A DNA stretch of 19,149 nucleotides from Sandaracinobacteroides sp031425455. GTDB lineage: Bacteria > Pseudomonadota > Alphaproteobacteria > Sphingomonadales > Sphingomonadaceae. This document shows positions 12,856 through 19,149 of the stretch, piece after piece (the stretch's first letter is position 1; every line of letters starts with the position of its first letter). The notes under the pieces were generated by a model. The model made no database searches. It was given only the letters and a program-made list of their open reading frames with translations, and was not told the origin of the DNA. The position numbers and the translations under genes are program-made. The stretch spans positions 1-19,149 of the forward strand of contig JANPJJ010000124.1 in the NCBI GenBank assembly GCA_031425455.1, given 5' to 3'.

Positions 12856-13833
12856 ATGATGTCCCGTTTGGTTCTATGTACGGCCCTGCTCTTCGGCACG
12901 GTTCCTGTAGCCGCACAGGTGGTTGCCGCCTCGCAGGCGCAGGTCGCGCAGATCGACAAGCGCGTCGGAACGCTGGAAAGCCAGATGCGTGCAGTGCAGC
13001 GGCAGGTGTTTCCCGGCGGGGACAAGCGCTTTTTCGCGCCGGAAGTCACCGCCGAGCCGGCGCCGGCCGTCCCGCTGCCGGGCAGCCCTGCCGTCTCGCC
13101 CCTGGTCGACCTGACCCAGCGTGTCACCACGCTGGAGACGCAGCAGCGCCAGCTGACCGGGCAAGTCGAGCAATTGCAGTTCCAGATGCGCCAGCTGGAG
13201 AGCGCAATGGCGAAGCTGCGCGGCGATGCGGAGTTCCGGCTTGATGCACTGGAAGGCAAAGGGCCGGTGACGGCCGGGCCCGGGGCCGCGACCCCGGCTC
13301 CACCACCTGCATCGTTCGTGGCACCGCCACCCGGCAGCGCGACGGCCGTGCGGCCTGCCCCCCCGCCGACGAGCCTGCCAGCCCCCTCTCCGGTCCCGAA
13401 CGCGTCCCCGGCCCCGAACGCGTCCACGGCTTCGCCGGGCGACGCTGCGGAAGCGCAATATCGGGCCGGCTACGCCCTCTATACGGCCGGGGATTTTGCC
13501 GGCGCAGCAAAGGCCCTGAACGATTTCGCGACCGCCAACCCGAGGCATCCCCGCGCGTCCAACGCCCAGTTCTGGGCCGGGCGATCGTTGCTGGCGCAGG
13601 GCAAGGCGCCCGAGGCTGCCAAAGCCTTTCTCGCCGGCTACCAGAAGTTCCCGCGCGGCGAACGAGCCCACAACAGCCTGCTCTGGCTGGGGAAATCACT
13701 GACGCAGATGAACCAGCCCAAGGCCGCCTGCCAGGCGCTGGACCAGCTCCGCACCGCCTACCCCGACCGCCTGACCGGGCAGGTTGCCACCGATGCCGCC
13801 GCCGCCCGTGCCGACGCCCGCTGCGGCGGCTGA
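12856..13833 (+). CDS. cpoB: Tol-Pal-associated periplasmic protein CpoB (YbgF)
   Basis: CpoB works with the Tol-Pal complex and PBP1B during outer-membrane constriction at division. The 325-residue precursor starts with a signal peptide (MMSRLVLCTALLFGTVPVAA). It continues with N-terminal coiled-coil segments at about 25-50 and 84-135 (heptads in VDLTQRVTTLETQQRQLTGQ), which mediate trimerisation in the family. A Pro/Ala-rich linker (about 138-195) follows, then a C-terminal TPR domain (AQYRAGYALYTAGDFAGAAK, NAQFWAGRSLLAQGK, NSLLWLGKSLTQM). ATG 12856 and ATG 12859 are both possible starts; GAAGG lies upstream. The tol-pal genes themselves are not in the window. The 3' end overlaps the probable tilS start by about 41 bases. 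Confidence 0.9.
   Translation: MMSRLVLCTALLFGTVPVAAQVVAASQAQVAQIDKRVGTLESQMRAVQRQVFPGGDKRFFAPEVTAEPAPAVPLPGSPAVSPLVDLTQRVTTLETQQRQLTGQVEQLQFQMRQLESAMAKLRGDAEFRLDALEGKGPVTAGPGAATPAPPPASFVAPPPGSATAVRPAPPPTSLPAPSPVPNASPAPNASTASPGDAAEAQYRAGYALYTAGDFAGAAKALNDFATANPRHPRASNAQFWAGRSLLAQGKAPEAAKAFLAGYQKFPRGERAHNSLLWLGKSLTQMNQPKAACQALDQLRTAYPDRLTGQVATDAAAARADARCGG
13390..13425 (+). repeat. 18-bp tandem duplication in the cpoB linker
   Basis: Bases 13390-13407 and 13408-13425 are two head-to-tail copies that differ at one position (T versus C at the fifth base). Each contains GAACGCGTCC and encodes a PNAS-containing hexapeptide in the Pro-rich linker between coiled coil and TPR domain. The unit is in frame, so copy number could vary without breaking the protein. 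Confidence 0.75.
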
Positions 13834-14821
13834 GACGGACGAGCTTGCCGTCCGGGCGTTTACCGTCCGGGCGGTTATCCTCCGGACGTTCGCCGCCGAA
13901 ACCGCGCGCCTGGCGGGCTCGGGGTTCGCGGCCGATACCCGGCTTGCAGTTGCCGTATCGGGCGGTGGCGATTCGCTGGCGCTGATGTGGCTTGCGGCCG
14001 AGGCATTTCCCGGCCGGGTGCAGGTGCTGAGCGTCGATCATGGGCTGCGGGCGGAGGCGGCGGCCGAATGCGAGACCGTGGCGCAGCTCGCCGCCGGGAT
14101 CGGCCTGCCGCAGGCCACGCTGCGCCTGGACGCGCCTCTTGCCCGGGCCAATGTGCAGGCCGAGGCCCGACGCGCCCGCTATGCCGCGATGGCGCGATGG
14201 ATGGCGGACAACGACATTCGCTACCTGCTCACTGCGCACCATGCCGACGACCAGGCCGAAACGATCCTGATGCGGCTGGCTCGCGGCAGCGGTGTCGCCG
14301 GGCTCGCCGGCATTCGCACCGCAGCCGAGATCGAGCGGGTTCGCGTGCTGCGGCCCCTGCTCGGCTGGCGCCGCGGGGCCCTTCGCGAGCTGCTTCCGCC
14401 CGACTGGACACCTGCCGACGATCCGGGCAACCGCGACAGCCGTTACGACCGGACCGGGATCCGCGCGCTGCTTGCCCGCGAGCCCCTGCTCGATCCCGAG
14501 CGACTTGCCGCGTGCGCGGCGCATCTGGCCGACGTGGAGGATGCGCTGGGCTGGGCGGCCGAGCGGGCGTGGCAGTCGCGCCGGCAGATGACCGACTCCG
14601 GCCTGCTGCTGGACCCGGAGGGGCTGCCGCCCGAGCTTCGGCGTCGGCTCCTGCTGCGGGGGCTGGCGACGTTCGGAGTCGAAGCCGACGGGCCGTCCGT
14701 CGCTCGGCTGCTGGGCAAGCTGGCGGCGGGCGGCACGAGTTCGCTGGGTACGGTCTGCGCCGCTGTCCGGCCGGATGGGCGCTGGCGGCTGGCACGGGCG
14801 CCGGTGCGGCGGCCGCGCTGA
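13793..14821 (+). CDS. tilS: tRNA(Ile)-lysidine synthase
   Basis: TilS ligates lysine to cytidine 34 of tRNA-Ile(CAU) using ATP, changing both codon reading and charging specificity; it is essential. From ATG 13793 the protein has 342 residues. The N-type ATP pyrophosphatase loop is AVSGGGDSLALMWL, followed by VLSVDHGLR, then EARRARYAAM and LLTAHHADDQAETILMRLARGSG, a run diagnostic of TilS. The C-terminal half is short, as in many alphaproteobacteria, and ends with an Arg-rich tail. The start is uncertain: ATG 13793 overlaps cpoB by 41 bases, and GTG 13808 or TTG 13784 are alternatives. All give a Pro/Ala-rich lead of little conservation. Tight overlap suggests coupling with cpoB. Confidence 0.93.
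   Translation: MPPPPVPTPAAAAETDELAVRAFTVRAVILRTFAAETARLAGSGFAADTRLAVAVSGGGDSLALMWLAAEAFPGRVQVLSVDHGLRAEAAAECETVAQLAAGIGLPQATLRLDAPLARANVQAEARRARYAAMARWMADNDIRYLLTAHHADDQAETILMRLARGSGVAGLAGIRTAAEIERVRVLRPLLGWRRGALRELLPPDWTPADDPGNRDSRYDRTGIRALLAREPLLDPERLAACAAHLADVEDALGWAAERAWQSRRQMTDSGLLLDPEGLPPELRRRLLLRGLATFGVEADGPSVARLLGKLAAGGTSSLGTVCAAVRPDGRWRLARAPVRRPR
13844..13888 (+). repeat. Three degenerate 15-bp tandem units at the tilS N-terminus
   Basis: The units are 13844-13858, 13859-13873 and 13874-13888. Each carries a core of CCGTCCGGGCG or its variant CCTCCGGACG, and they encode LAVRA, FTVRA and VILRT. Units 1 and 2 agree at 12 of 15 bases and unit 3 has drifted further. The period of 15 keeps the reading frame. 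CGGACG (13836-13841) can pair with CGTCCG in the first unit (13849-13854), just after the cpoB stop. Confidence 0.6.
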
Positions 14822-14845
14822 CAAACGGCAGATCGGCAGGGCAGC

Positions 14846-14873
14846 TTGACCGCCGGCAACGCATGCTTAGGGT
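14846..14873 (+). promoter_or_regulatory. Candidate promoter of the serine hydrolase gene
   Basis: TTGACC (14846-14851) and TAGGGT (14868-14873) are separated by 16 bases and lie in the 72-base gap after tilS. The -35 matches five of six consensus bases; the -10 matches only T1, A2 and T6. Transcription would begin near 14880, directly ahead of the GGGGGAG ribosome-binding site. A GATTC (GANTC) site lies at 14875-14879, at the expected start point. Confidence 0.35.
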
Positions 14874-14893
14874 GGATTCGGGGGGAGAAGATC

Positions 14894-16372
14894 ATGCAGG
14901 GTACGATGCGCGCGCTTCAGGTAGCGCTGCTGCTGGCGGCGGCGCCCGGGGCGGCACAGGATGCCGCCGCCGATCAGGCGCTGATGCTAGCCCGGGCCGA
15001 TGCGGCGAGGCTGCCGGGCGAATGGGTACCGCCACCCGGCCTGCCGATCAGCCACTTCACGCTGGCCTATGCCAAGCTCATGTGCACGGCGGTGTTCGTG
15101 AGCGGGATGGACCCCGATTTCGCCCGGGCGACCCTGGGCGATGCCAACGCGCTCGCGGCCGTTGCACACCGGACGCAGTCGCTGCCGCCTGTGGTGGACA
15201 AGGCCCGGCGGGAGGTGCGCGTGACCACCCGCGAAGGCCTGACGCGGGTGGCGCGCCACTATGGCGATCAGGGTTGCGTGAGCCTGCCCGAGGGGGAGAA
15301 CGGCATAGGGTTCGCGCCTAGATCCGTGCCGCGCAACCTGCCGCCGGCTGCGACCACGCCATGGCCGATGGGCGACCTGCTGTCGGCACCGTCCCCCGGG
15401 CTCGACGCCGCTGCCGTGAAGCGGGCGGTCGACGCCGCCTTCGCGCCGGACGACGCGCTGACGCAGGCTTATGTGGTCACCTGGAAAGGGCAGATCGTCG
15501 GCGAGCGCTACGGCGCGACTGCCAATGCCGCCATGCCGCTCGAAGGCTGGTCCATGGGCAAGAGCATCATCGCGACGCTGATGGGCGTGTTGATCGAACG
15601 GGGGAGCTACAGCCTGGAGCAGAAAGCCCCGATCGCCGAGTGGCAGGGCGACGCCCGGCGCGACATCCGCATCCGCGATATCCTGCAGATGTCCAGCGGG
15701 CTCCGCATCCGTGCCGAGCAGGACCCCGACTATGTCTATGACGGGCGCTATCCAGACCATTGGTACTTCTACACCGGCAACGACGCGTTCGCTTATGCCC
15801 GCACCCGCCCGCAGGAGTGGCTGCCCGGCACCATCGGCCGCTATCGCAACACCGATCCCGTGCTGGCGAGCCTGTTGGTGCGCCAGGCCGTGGAGGCCGG
15901 CGGCGGCGATTACTTGACCTTCCCGCAGACCGCCCTGTTCGATCGGATCGGCATCCGCTCGGCGGTGCTGGAAACCGACGCGACCGGCAATTTCCTGACA
16001 CAGGGCTATGATCTGATGACCGGGCGCGACTGGGCGCGGCTGGGCAATCTCTATCTGCAGGATGGCATGTGGCAGGGCCGGCGCCTGCTGCCCCAGGGCT
16101 ACACCGGCTTCGTCCGCTCGGTCGCGCCGGCCTGGGCGGCAGACGGGCGCCCGATCTATGGCGGCTTGTTCTGGGTCAACGGCGACGGCGGGATGCCGGT
16201 GCCGAAGGACTCCTATTTCATGGCCGGTGCAGGCGGCCAATATGTGATCATCGTTCCGTCGCACGATCTGGTCGTGGTTCGGCTGGGCCGGTACGCCGGC
16301 GCCCGCCCCGCCCAGGCGGCGCTCAACCGGTCTTTGGCGCTGCTGATGAAGGCGGTCCCCGCCAGCCGATGA
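14894..16372 (+). CDS. Exported serine hydrolase, beta-lactamase/CubicO-like
   Basis: This 492-residue protein belongs to the class C beta-lactamase-related serine hydrolases. Substrates in the family range from D-peptides and esters to linear nylon oligomers, so no specific reaction can be named. A signal peptide (about residues 1-21, AAAPGAAQ) implies export. The catalytic Ser220/Lys223 pair is in WSMGKS, and the Tyr motif is YRN at 317-319. The usual third motif (KTG or HxG) seems replaced by GAGGQY (445-450). About 150 residues containing two Cys (64, 128) precede the hydrolase domain. ATG 14894 is supported by GGGGGAG six to eight bases upstream; an earlier ATG-like start at 14846 lies in the promoter gap. 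Confidence 0.88.
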   Translation: MQGTMRALQVALLLAAAPGAAQDAAADQALMLARADAARLPGEWVPPPGLPISHFTLAYAKLMCTAVFVSGMDPDFARATLGDANALAAVAHRTQSLPPVVDKARREVRVTTREGLTRVARHYGDQGCVSLPEGENGIGFAPRSVPRNLPPAATTPWPMGDLLSAPSPGLDAAAVKRAVDAAFAPDDALTQAYVVTWKGQIVGERYGATANAAMPLEGWSMGKSIIATLMGVLIERGSYSLEQKAPIAEWQGDARRDIRIRDILQMSSGLRIRAEQDPDYVYDGRYPDHWYFYTGNDAFAYARTRPQEWLPGTIGRYRNTDPVLASLLVRQAVEAGGGDYLTFPQTALFDRIGIRSAVLETDATGNFLTQGYDLMTGRDWARLGNLYLQDGMWQGRRLLPQGYTGFVRSVAPAWAADGRPIYGGLFWVNGDGGMPVPKDSYFMAGAGGQYVIIVPSHDLVVVRLGRYAGARPAQAALNRSLALLMKAVPASR

Positions 16373-16415
16373 GCCCGACCCGCAAGGCGCCGAACTCTCT
16401 CAGAGCCGCAGCCTG

Positions 16416-17585
16416 TTAGAACAGGGTTTCGTCGGGCATTACATTGCGGCCGGTCAGACGGCGATGCTCGTTGATGGCGAAACGGTCTGTCATGCCCGCC
16501 ACATAGTCCCCGATGATCCGCGCGCGCCAGGGCTCGCCCTCGCCCTCCAACCTGCCTCGCCACTCAGCGGGCAGCTGCGCCGGGTCTGCATGCAGCGCCG
16601 AGAACAGGTCGCCCACTACCTGCTCGGCAGGGCGCCGCAAGCGCGCCACCGAGGGATGGGTGTACATCGCCGACATCAGGTGCACCCGTAGCGGACCGAT
16701 TGCCAGCAGCATGGCCGGGGAGAAGGCAACGAGCGCGTGGCCCGCCGCGCGGATGTCGTCCACGTCGCCGGGCAACCGTTCGGCCAGCCGCAGCCCGGTT
16801 TCGGCGAGGAGGCTTTCGACCATGGCCCCGATCAGGTCGCGGATCAGGTGCGGCACCAGCCGCGCCAGCCGCGCCTCGCCCGGCCAGCGCAGCTTCACCT
16901 CTCGCCAAAGCGTCTCCACCAGCGGCACGGCGGCGCAAACCGACTCAAGGTCGAGCAGGCCGGCGCGAAGTCCGTCGTCCAGATCGTGCGCGTTATAGGC
17001 GATGTCGTCGGCGAGCGCGGCCACCTGCGCTTCCAGCCCGGGCCAGCAGTGCAGTTCGAGCGGCCAGGCCGCCTCCTGTGCGGCCAGCGCCCATCCTGGA
17101 GACAGCACCGGGCCGTTGTGCTTGGCGAGCCCTTCCAGCACTTCCCAGCTGGGGTTCAACCCGTCGTAGGCCGGAGTTCGGCTTTCCAGCCGGGTGAGGA
17201 TCCGGACGGCGTGGCCATTATGGTCGAATCCGCCGAACGGCGCCATTGCCCGGGTGAGCGCGTCCTCGCCGGAGTGGCCGAACGGCGGATGACCAAGATC
17301 ATGGCCGAGCGCGACCACTTCGGCGAGATCCTCGTTCAGCGCCAGCACCCGGGCGACCGTGCGCGCGATCTGCGCGACTTCGAGGCTGTGGGTGAGCCGG
17401 ACCCGGAAATGATCGCCATCGGGCGCCACGAACACCTGCGTCTTGGAGCGCAGGCGGCGAAATGCAGTGCTGTGGATCAGCCGGTCGCGATCGCGCGCGA
17501 ACGCCGTCCGCAGCGGGCTTTCAGCCTCTGCGAACAGCCGTCCGCGCGACCTGTCGGGATCGGTGGCGAAGGCAGCGCGTGGCAT
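16416..17585 (-). CDS. dgt: Deoxyguanosinetriphosphate triphosphohydrolase-like protein
   Basis: This is an HD-domain enzyme expected to hydrolyse dNTPs, chiefly dGTP, to deoxynucleoside and triphosphate, helping to balance nucleotide pools. The 389-residue length fits the shorter dGTPase-like branch common in alphaproteobacteria. Metal-site residues are visible: His66 in RLTHSLEV, His95-Asp96 in ALGHDLGHPPFGHSGE, and an Asp at 193-194 in LADDIAYNAHDLDD. The N-terminus ESPLRTAFARDRDRLIHSTA, followed by FRRLRSKTQVF, is characteristic. It follows the beta-barrel gene on the same strand after 48 bases and is probably co-transcribed with it. Its 3' end converges on the serine hydrolase across 43 featureless bases (16373-16415). 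Confidence 0.93.
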   Translation of the reverse strand: MPRAAFATDPDRSRGRLFAEAESPLRTAFARDRDRLIHSTAFRRLRSKTQVFVAPDGDHFRVRLTHSLEVAQIARTVARVLALNEDLAEVVALGHDLGHPPFGHSGEDALTRAMAPFGGFDHNGHAVRILTRLESRTPAYDGLNPSWEVLEGLAKHNGPVLSPGWALAAQEAAWPLELHCWPGLEAQVAALADDIAYNAHDLDDGLRAGLLDLESVCAAVPLVETLWREVKLRWPGEARLARLVPHLIRDLIGAMVESLLAETGLRLAERLPGDVDDIRAAGHALVAFSPAMLLAIGPLRVHLMSAMYTHPSVARLRRPAEQVVGDLFSALHADPAQLPAEWRGRLEGEGEPWRARIIGDYVAGMTDRFAINEHRRLTGRNVMPDETLF

Positions 17586-17633
17586 GGTACCCGGTTGCGG
17601 GCGACGGCCACCGAGTCAAGGGGCAGGCAAGGC

Positions 17634-18491
17634 TCAAAGCCCGAAGCGTGCCGACAGCGCGGGGCCGATCACCACCTGCGTTGTCCGGAAGTCCCGCTCG
17701 CTGGACCGGTTGCGCTGGACATCGGCCGTCAGCACCAGGTCGGCAGCGTTGGACAGCGGAACGAACAGCCGCGCCCGGGCGCGCATGAACAGGTCGCGCC
17801 GTCGGACATCGCCCTGGCGATCGTAGCGGCGCACCTCGGCGTCGGCGCGGATGTTGAAGGTGAGGCGCTCCCCCAGCGGTTCGCTGTGCGACAGCTGGGC
17901 GCCGAGCAACGTGCGATCGAGCGCATCGAGGGTGGAATCCCTCCGGCGCAGGAACAGGTTCAGATTGGTCGGGCCCCAGCTGCGGCGAAGGCCCGCCGTG
18001 ATCGTGTGGAAGGTCAGGATATGGCCCCCGAACAGCCCGTCGTAGAGGCTCAGCGGCTCGTAGCTGGCATAGGGCGCGGCGCCCTGCGAAGGGGTGCGGG
18101 CGTTGATCTCGCCCTTCAGCCACCAGCCGCTGCTGCTTCGCGCGCCATCGGACGGAATTGCGGACACAAAGGCGTTCGCTTCGGTCACCAGCCGCGCCGG
18201 CCCGAGCGACCAGTTGCGCCCCAGCGTCGCCTCGGGCTCGAACGCAAGACCGCTGCGCAGGGCCCTGGGCGCAAGCGCAAGGTTCGAACGCCAGTTCAGC
18301 GGAATGAACGGAGCAATGCTCCACGGCCGCGGCGTCACTTCATATTGCGCTGCTTCTTCCTCAGGGCTTTCGGGGTCGTCGTGCCGATCGGCCTGATATT
18401 CCAGCTCGGGCAACGTAAGCTCGGATTGGGCGACCAGGGGCGATGACAGGAGGAACGCGGCCATCCAGCTGAAGATTCGAACAGCGCCCAT
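17634..18491 (-). CDS. Probable outer-membrane beta-barrel protein, family not recognised
   Basis: This 285-residue protein begins with a signal peptide (VRIFSWMAAFLLSSPLVAQ). A short acidic stretch (DRHDDPESPEEEAAQ, about 35-49) follows. From about residue 55 to the end, alternating polar and nonpolar segments fit amphipathic beta strands, for example SNLALAP, LTFNIRADAEVRRY, LFMRARARLFVPL and DLVLTADVQRN. The C-terminus is short and hydrophobic (ALSARFGL), as in many barrels, though not a classic terminal Phe. There is no Cys and no catalytic motif. It may be a small porin-like or structural barrel; no substrate can be suggested. It lies 31 bases after the racemase gene and 48 bases before dgt on the same strand. 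Confidence 0.72.
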   Translation of the reverse strand: MGAVRIFSWMAAFLLSSPLVAQSELTLPELEYQADRHDDPESPEEEAAQYEVTPRPWSIAPFIPLNWRSNLALAPRALRSGLAFEPEATLGRNWSLGPARLVTEANAFVSAIPSDGARSSSGWWLKGEINARTPSQGAAPYASYEPLSLYDGLFGGHILTFHTITAGLRRSWGPTNLNLFLRRRDSTLDALDRTLLGAQLSHSEPLGERLTFNIRADAEVRRYDRQGDVRRRDLFMRARARLFVPLSNAADLVLTADVQRNRSSERDFRTTQVVIGPALSARFGL

Positions 18492-18522
18492 CGCCCGATT
18501 AGGGCATGCGAGGCACCTGTCG

Positions 18523-19149
18523 TCAATCAGCGGCAGAGGATCGACCCGTCGCAGGCGGCCTTCCCAGGAGGATGGCCAGGTCCGCCGCCTGGGCTGGCAC
18601 CGGCACGGCGGTCGGCGTTCCCGAATAGCGCGGCGCAGGCATTGGCTGCATCATCCCGCCCACCTCGGCAAAGGCACCGCGCGCGCGATTGTGCGGGTGC
18701 GCGGGCGCCTCCGCCATTGACAGCACCGGTGCGAAGCAGACGTCGGTCATTTCCATCCGTTCGCACCAGTGGTCGCGCGTCTGCGTCAGGAACAATGCCG
18801 TGAGCTTTGCCTTCAGCGCCGGCCATTTCGCGGCCTCCATCTGGGCGTCGAACTCCGGGTCGGCGTCCAGCCCTGTCAGCCGCCTGAGCTCGGCATAGAA
18901 TTGCGGCTCGATCGAACCTACTGAGACATAGCGGCCGTCGGCGCATTCGAACGTGTCATAGAAATGCGCACCGGTGTCGAGCAGGTTCACCCCGCGCTCA
19001 TCCTTCCACATGCCCAGTTCCCGAAAGCCCCAGATCATGCCCATCAGCACGGCGGCGCCCTCGGTCATCGCGCAGTCGATCACCTGACCCTTGCCGGTGC
19101 CCCGCGCCGAGAGAATCGCCGAGACCATGCCGAACGCCAGCATCATGCC
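18523..19149 (-). CDS. CaiB/AMACR-type acyl-CoA racemase, N-terminus beyond the window
   Basis: This is the C-terminal part (208 residues) of a family III CoA-transferase fold protein, read off the right edge. The sequence matches the alpha-methylacyl-CoA racemase branch, which epimerises 2-methyl-branched acyl-CoAs before beta-oxidation. Landmarks are GKGQVIDCAMTEG with the catalytic Asp position, LDTGAHFYDTFECADGRYVSV, and GSIEPQFYAEL with the Glu expected to be catalytic. The CoA-binding N-terminal part and the catalytic His are outside the window, about 150 residues being missing. The true CoA-transferases of the family are an alternative, but the IEPQFY segment favours racemase. Its stop lies 31 bases before the beta-barrel gene. 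Confidence 0.9.
   Translation of the reverse strand, partial: GMMLAFGMVSAILSARGTGKGQVIDCAMTEGAAVLMGMIWGFRELGMWKDERGVNLLDTGAHFYDTFECADGRYVSVGSIEPQFYAELRRLTGLDADPEFDAQMEAAKWPALKAKLTALFLTQTRDHWCERMEMTDVCFAPVLSMAEAPAHPHNRARGAFAEVGGMMQPMPAPRYSGTPTAVPVPAQAADLAILLGRPPATGRSSAAD

Noticed and set aside
13124..14824. 566-residue minus-strand frame opposite cpoB and tilS
   Set aside because: It covers parts of two real genes with a shadow-type composition.
14987..16264. 425-residue minus-strand frame opposite the serine hydrolase
   Set aside because: It shows no domain, while the plus strand has signal peptide, SxxK and YxN motifs.
16737..18446. 569-residue plus-strand frame opposite dgt and the beta-barrel gene
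   Set aside because: It spans two well-supported minus-strand genes and their gap, as expected for a composition-driven shadow.
1..19149. CRISPR arrays, insertion sequences, attachment sites, tRNA or rRNA genes
   Set aside because: No spaced direct repeats, transposase or integrase frames, terminal inverted repeats or RNA gene signatures were seen on either strand.

Overview
The window is 19.1 kb of high-GC, densely packed chromosomal DNA. Gene content and protein style point to an alphaproteobacterium of the Sphingomonadales (Sphingomonas-like). The signs are a HIG1-type small membrane protein beside a PduO-type cobalamin adenosyltransferase, a compact astA-astD-astB cluster with a divergent Lrp/AsnC regulator, an aroK-aroB-msrB run, and the envelope set RodZ-like / CpoB(YbgF) / TilS. 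I saw no rRNA, tRNA, insertion sequence, prophage, plasmid function or CRISPR array. No gene-free stretch exceeds 300 bases; the longest is about 207 bases (11642-11848).

Layout. Bases 1-71 may hold the last codons of an unidentified plus-strand gene. Bases 213-1028 (+) carry the HIG1-domain protein and the adenosyltransferase. Bases 1045-4782 (-) carry astA, astD and astB, read in that order and overlapping end to start. An Lrp/AsnC regulator (4864-5328, +) is read away from them. The 81-base gap between astA and the regulator holds two inverted repeats of the same 6-6-6 geometry, centred exactly 30 bases apart. An exported 590-residue protein of unknown function (5406-7178, -) follows, divergent from aroK across only 21 bases. 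aroK, aroB and msrB (7200-9363, +) are joined by two ATGA overlaps. tadA and typA (9360-11641, -) are joined by a GTGA overlap, and tadA shares a CTAG stop site with msrB. The RodZ-like gene, cpoB and tilS (11849-14821, +) come next, then an exported SxxK serine hydrolase (14894-16372, +). Three minus-strand genes close the window: dgt, a probable outer-membrane beta-barrel protein, and a CaiB/AMACR-type acyl-CoA racemase cut by the window end.

How the genes work together. AstA, AstD and AstB are steps 1, 4 and 2 of the arginine succinyltransferase pathway. The transaminase (AstC) and desuccinylase (AstE) are not here, so they must lie elsewhere or be replaced. AroK and AroB serve aromatic amino acid synthesis. 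TadA and TilS modify tRNA anticodons, and TypA is a ribosome-associated GTPase. The RodZ-like protein and CpoB belong to cell shape and envelope constriction.

Most of the window is ordinary housekeeping sequence. I do not see convincing evidence of a wholly new system. The best leads are the paired palindromes in the lrp-ast control region, the 590-residue exported unknown facing aroK, the beta-barrel protein upstream of dgt, and the serine hydrolase standing next to tilS.
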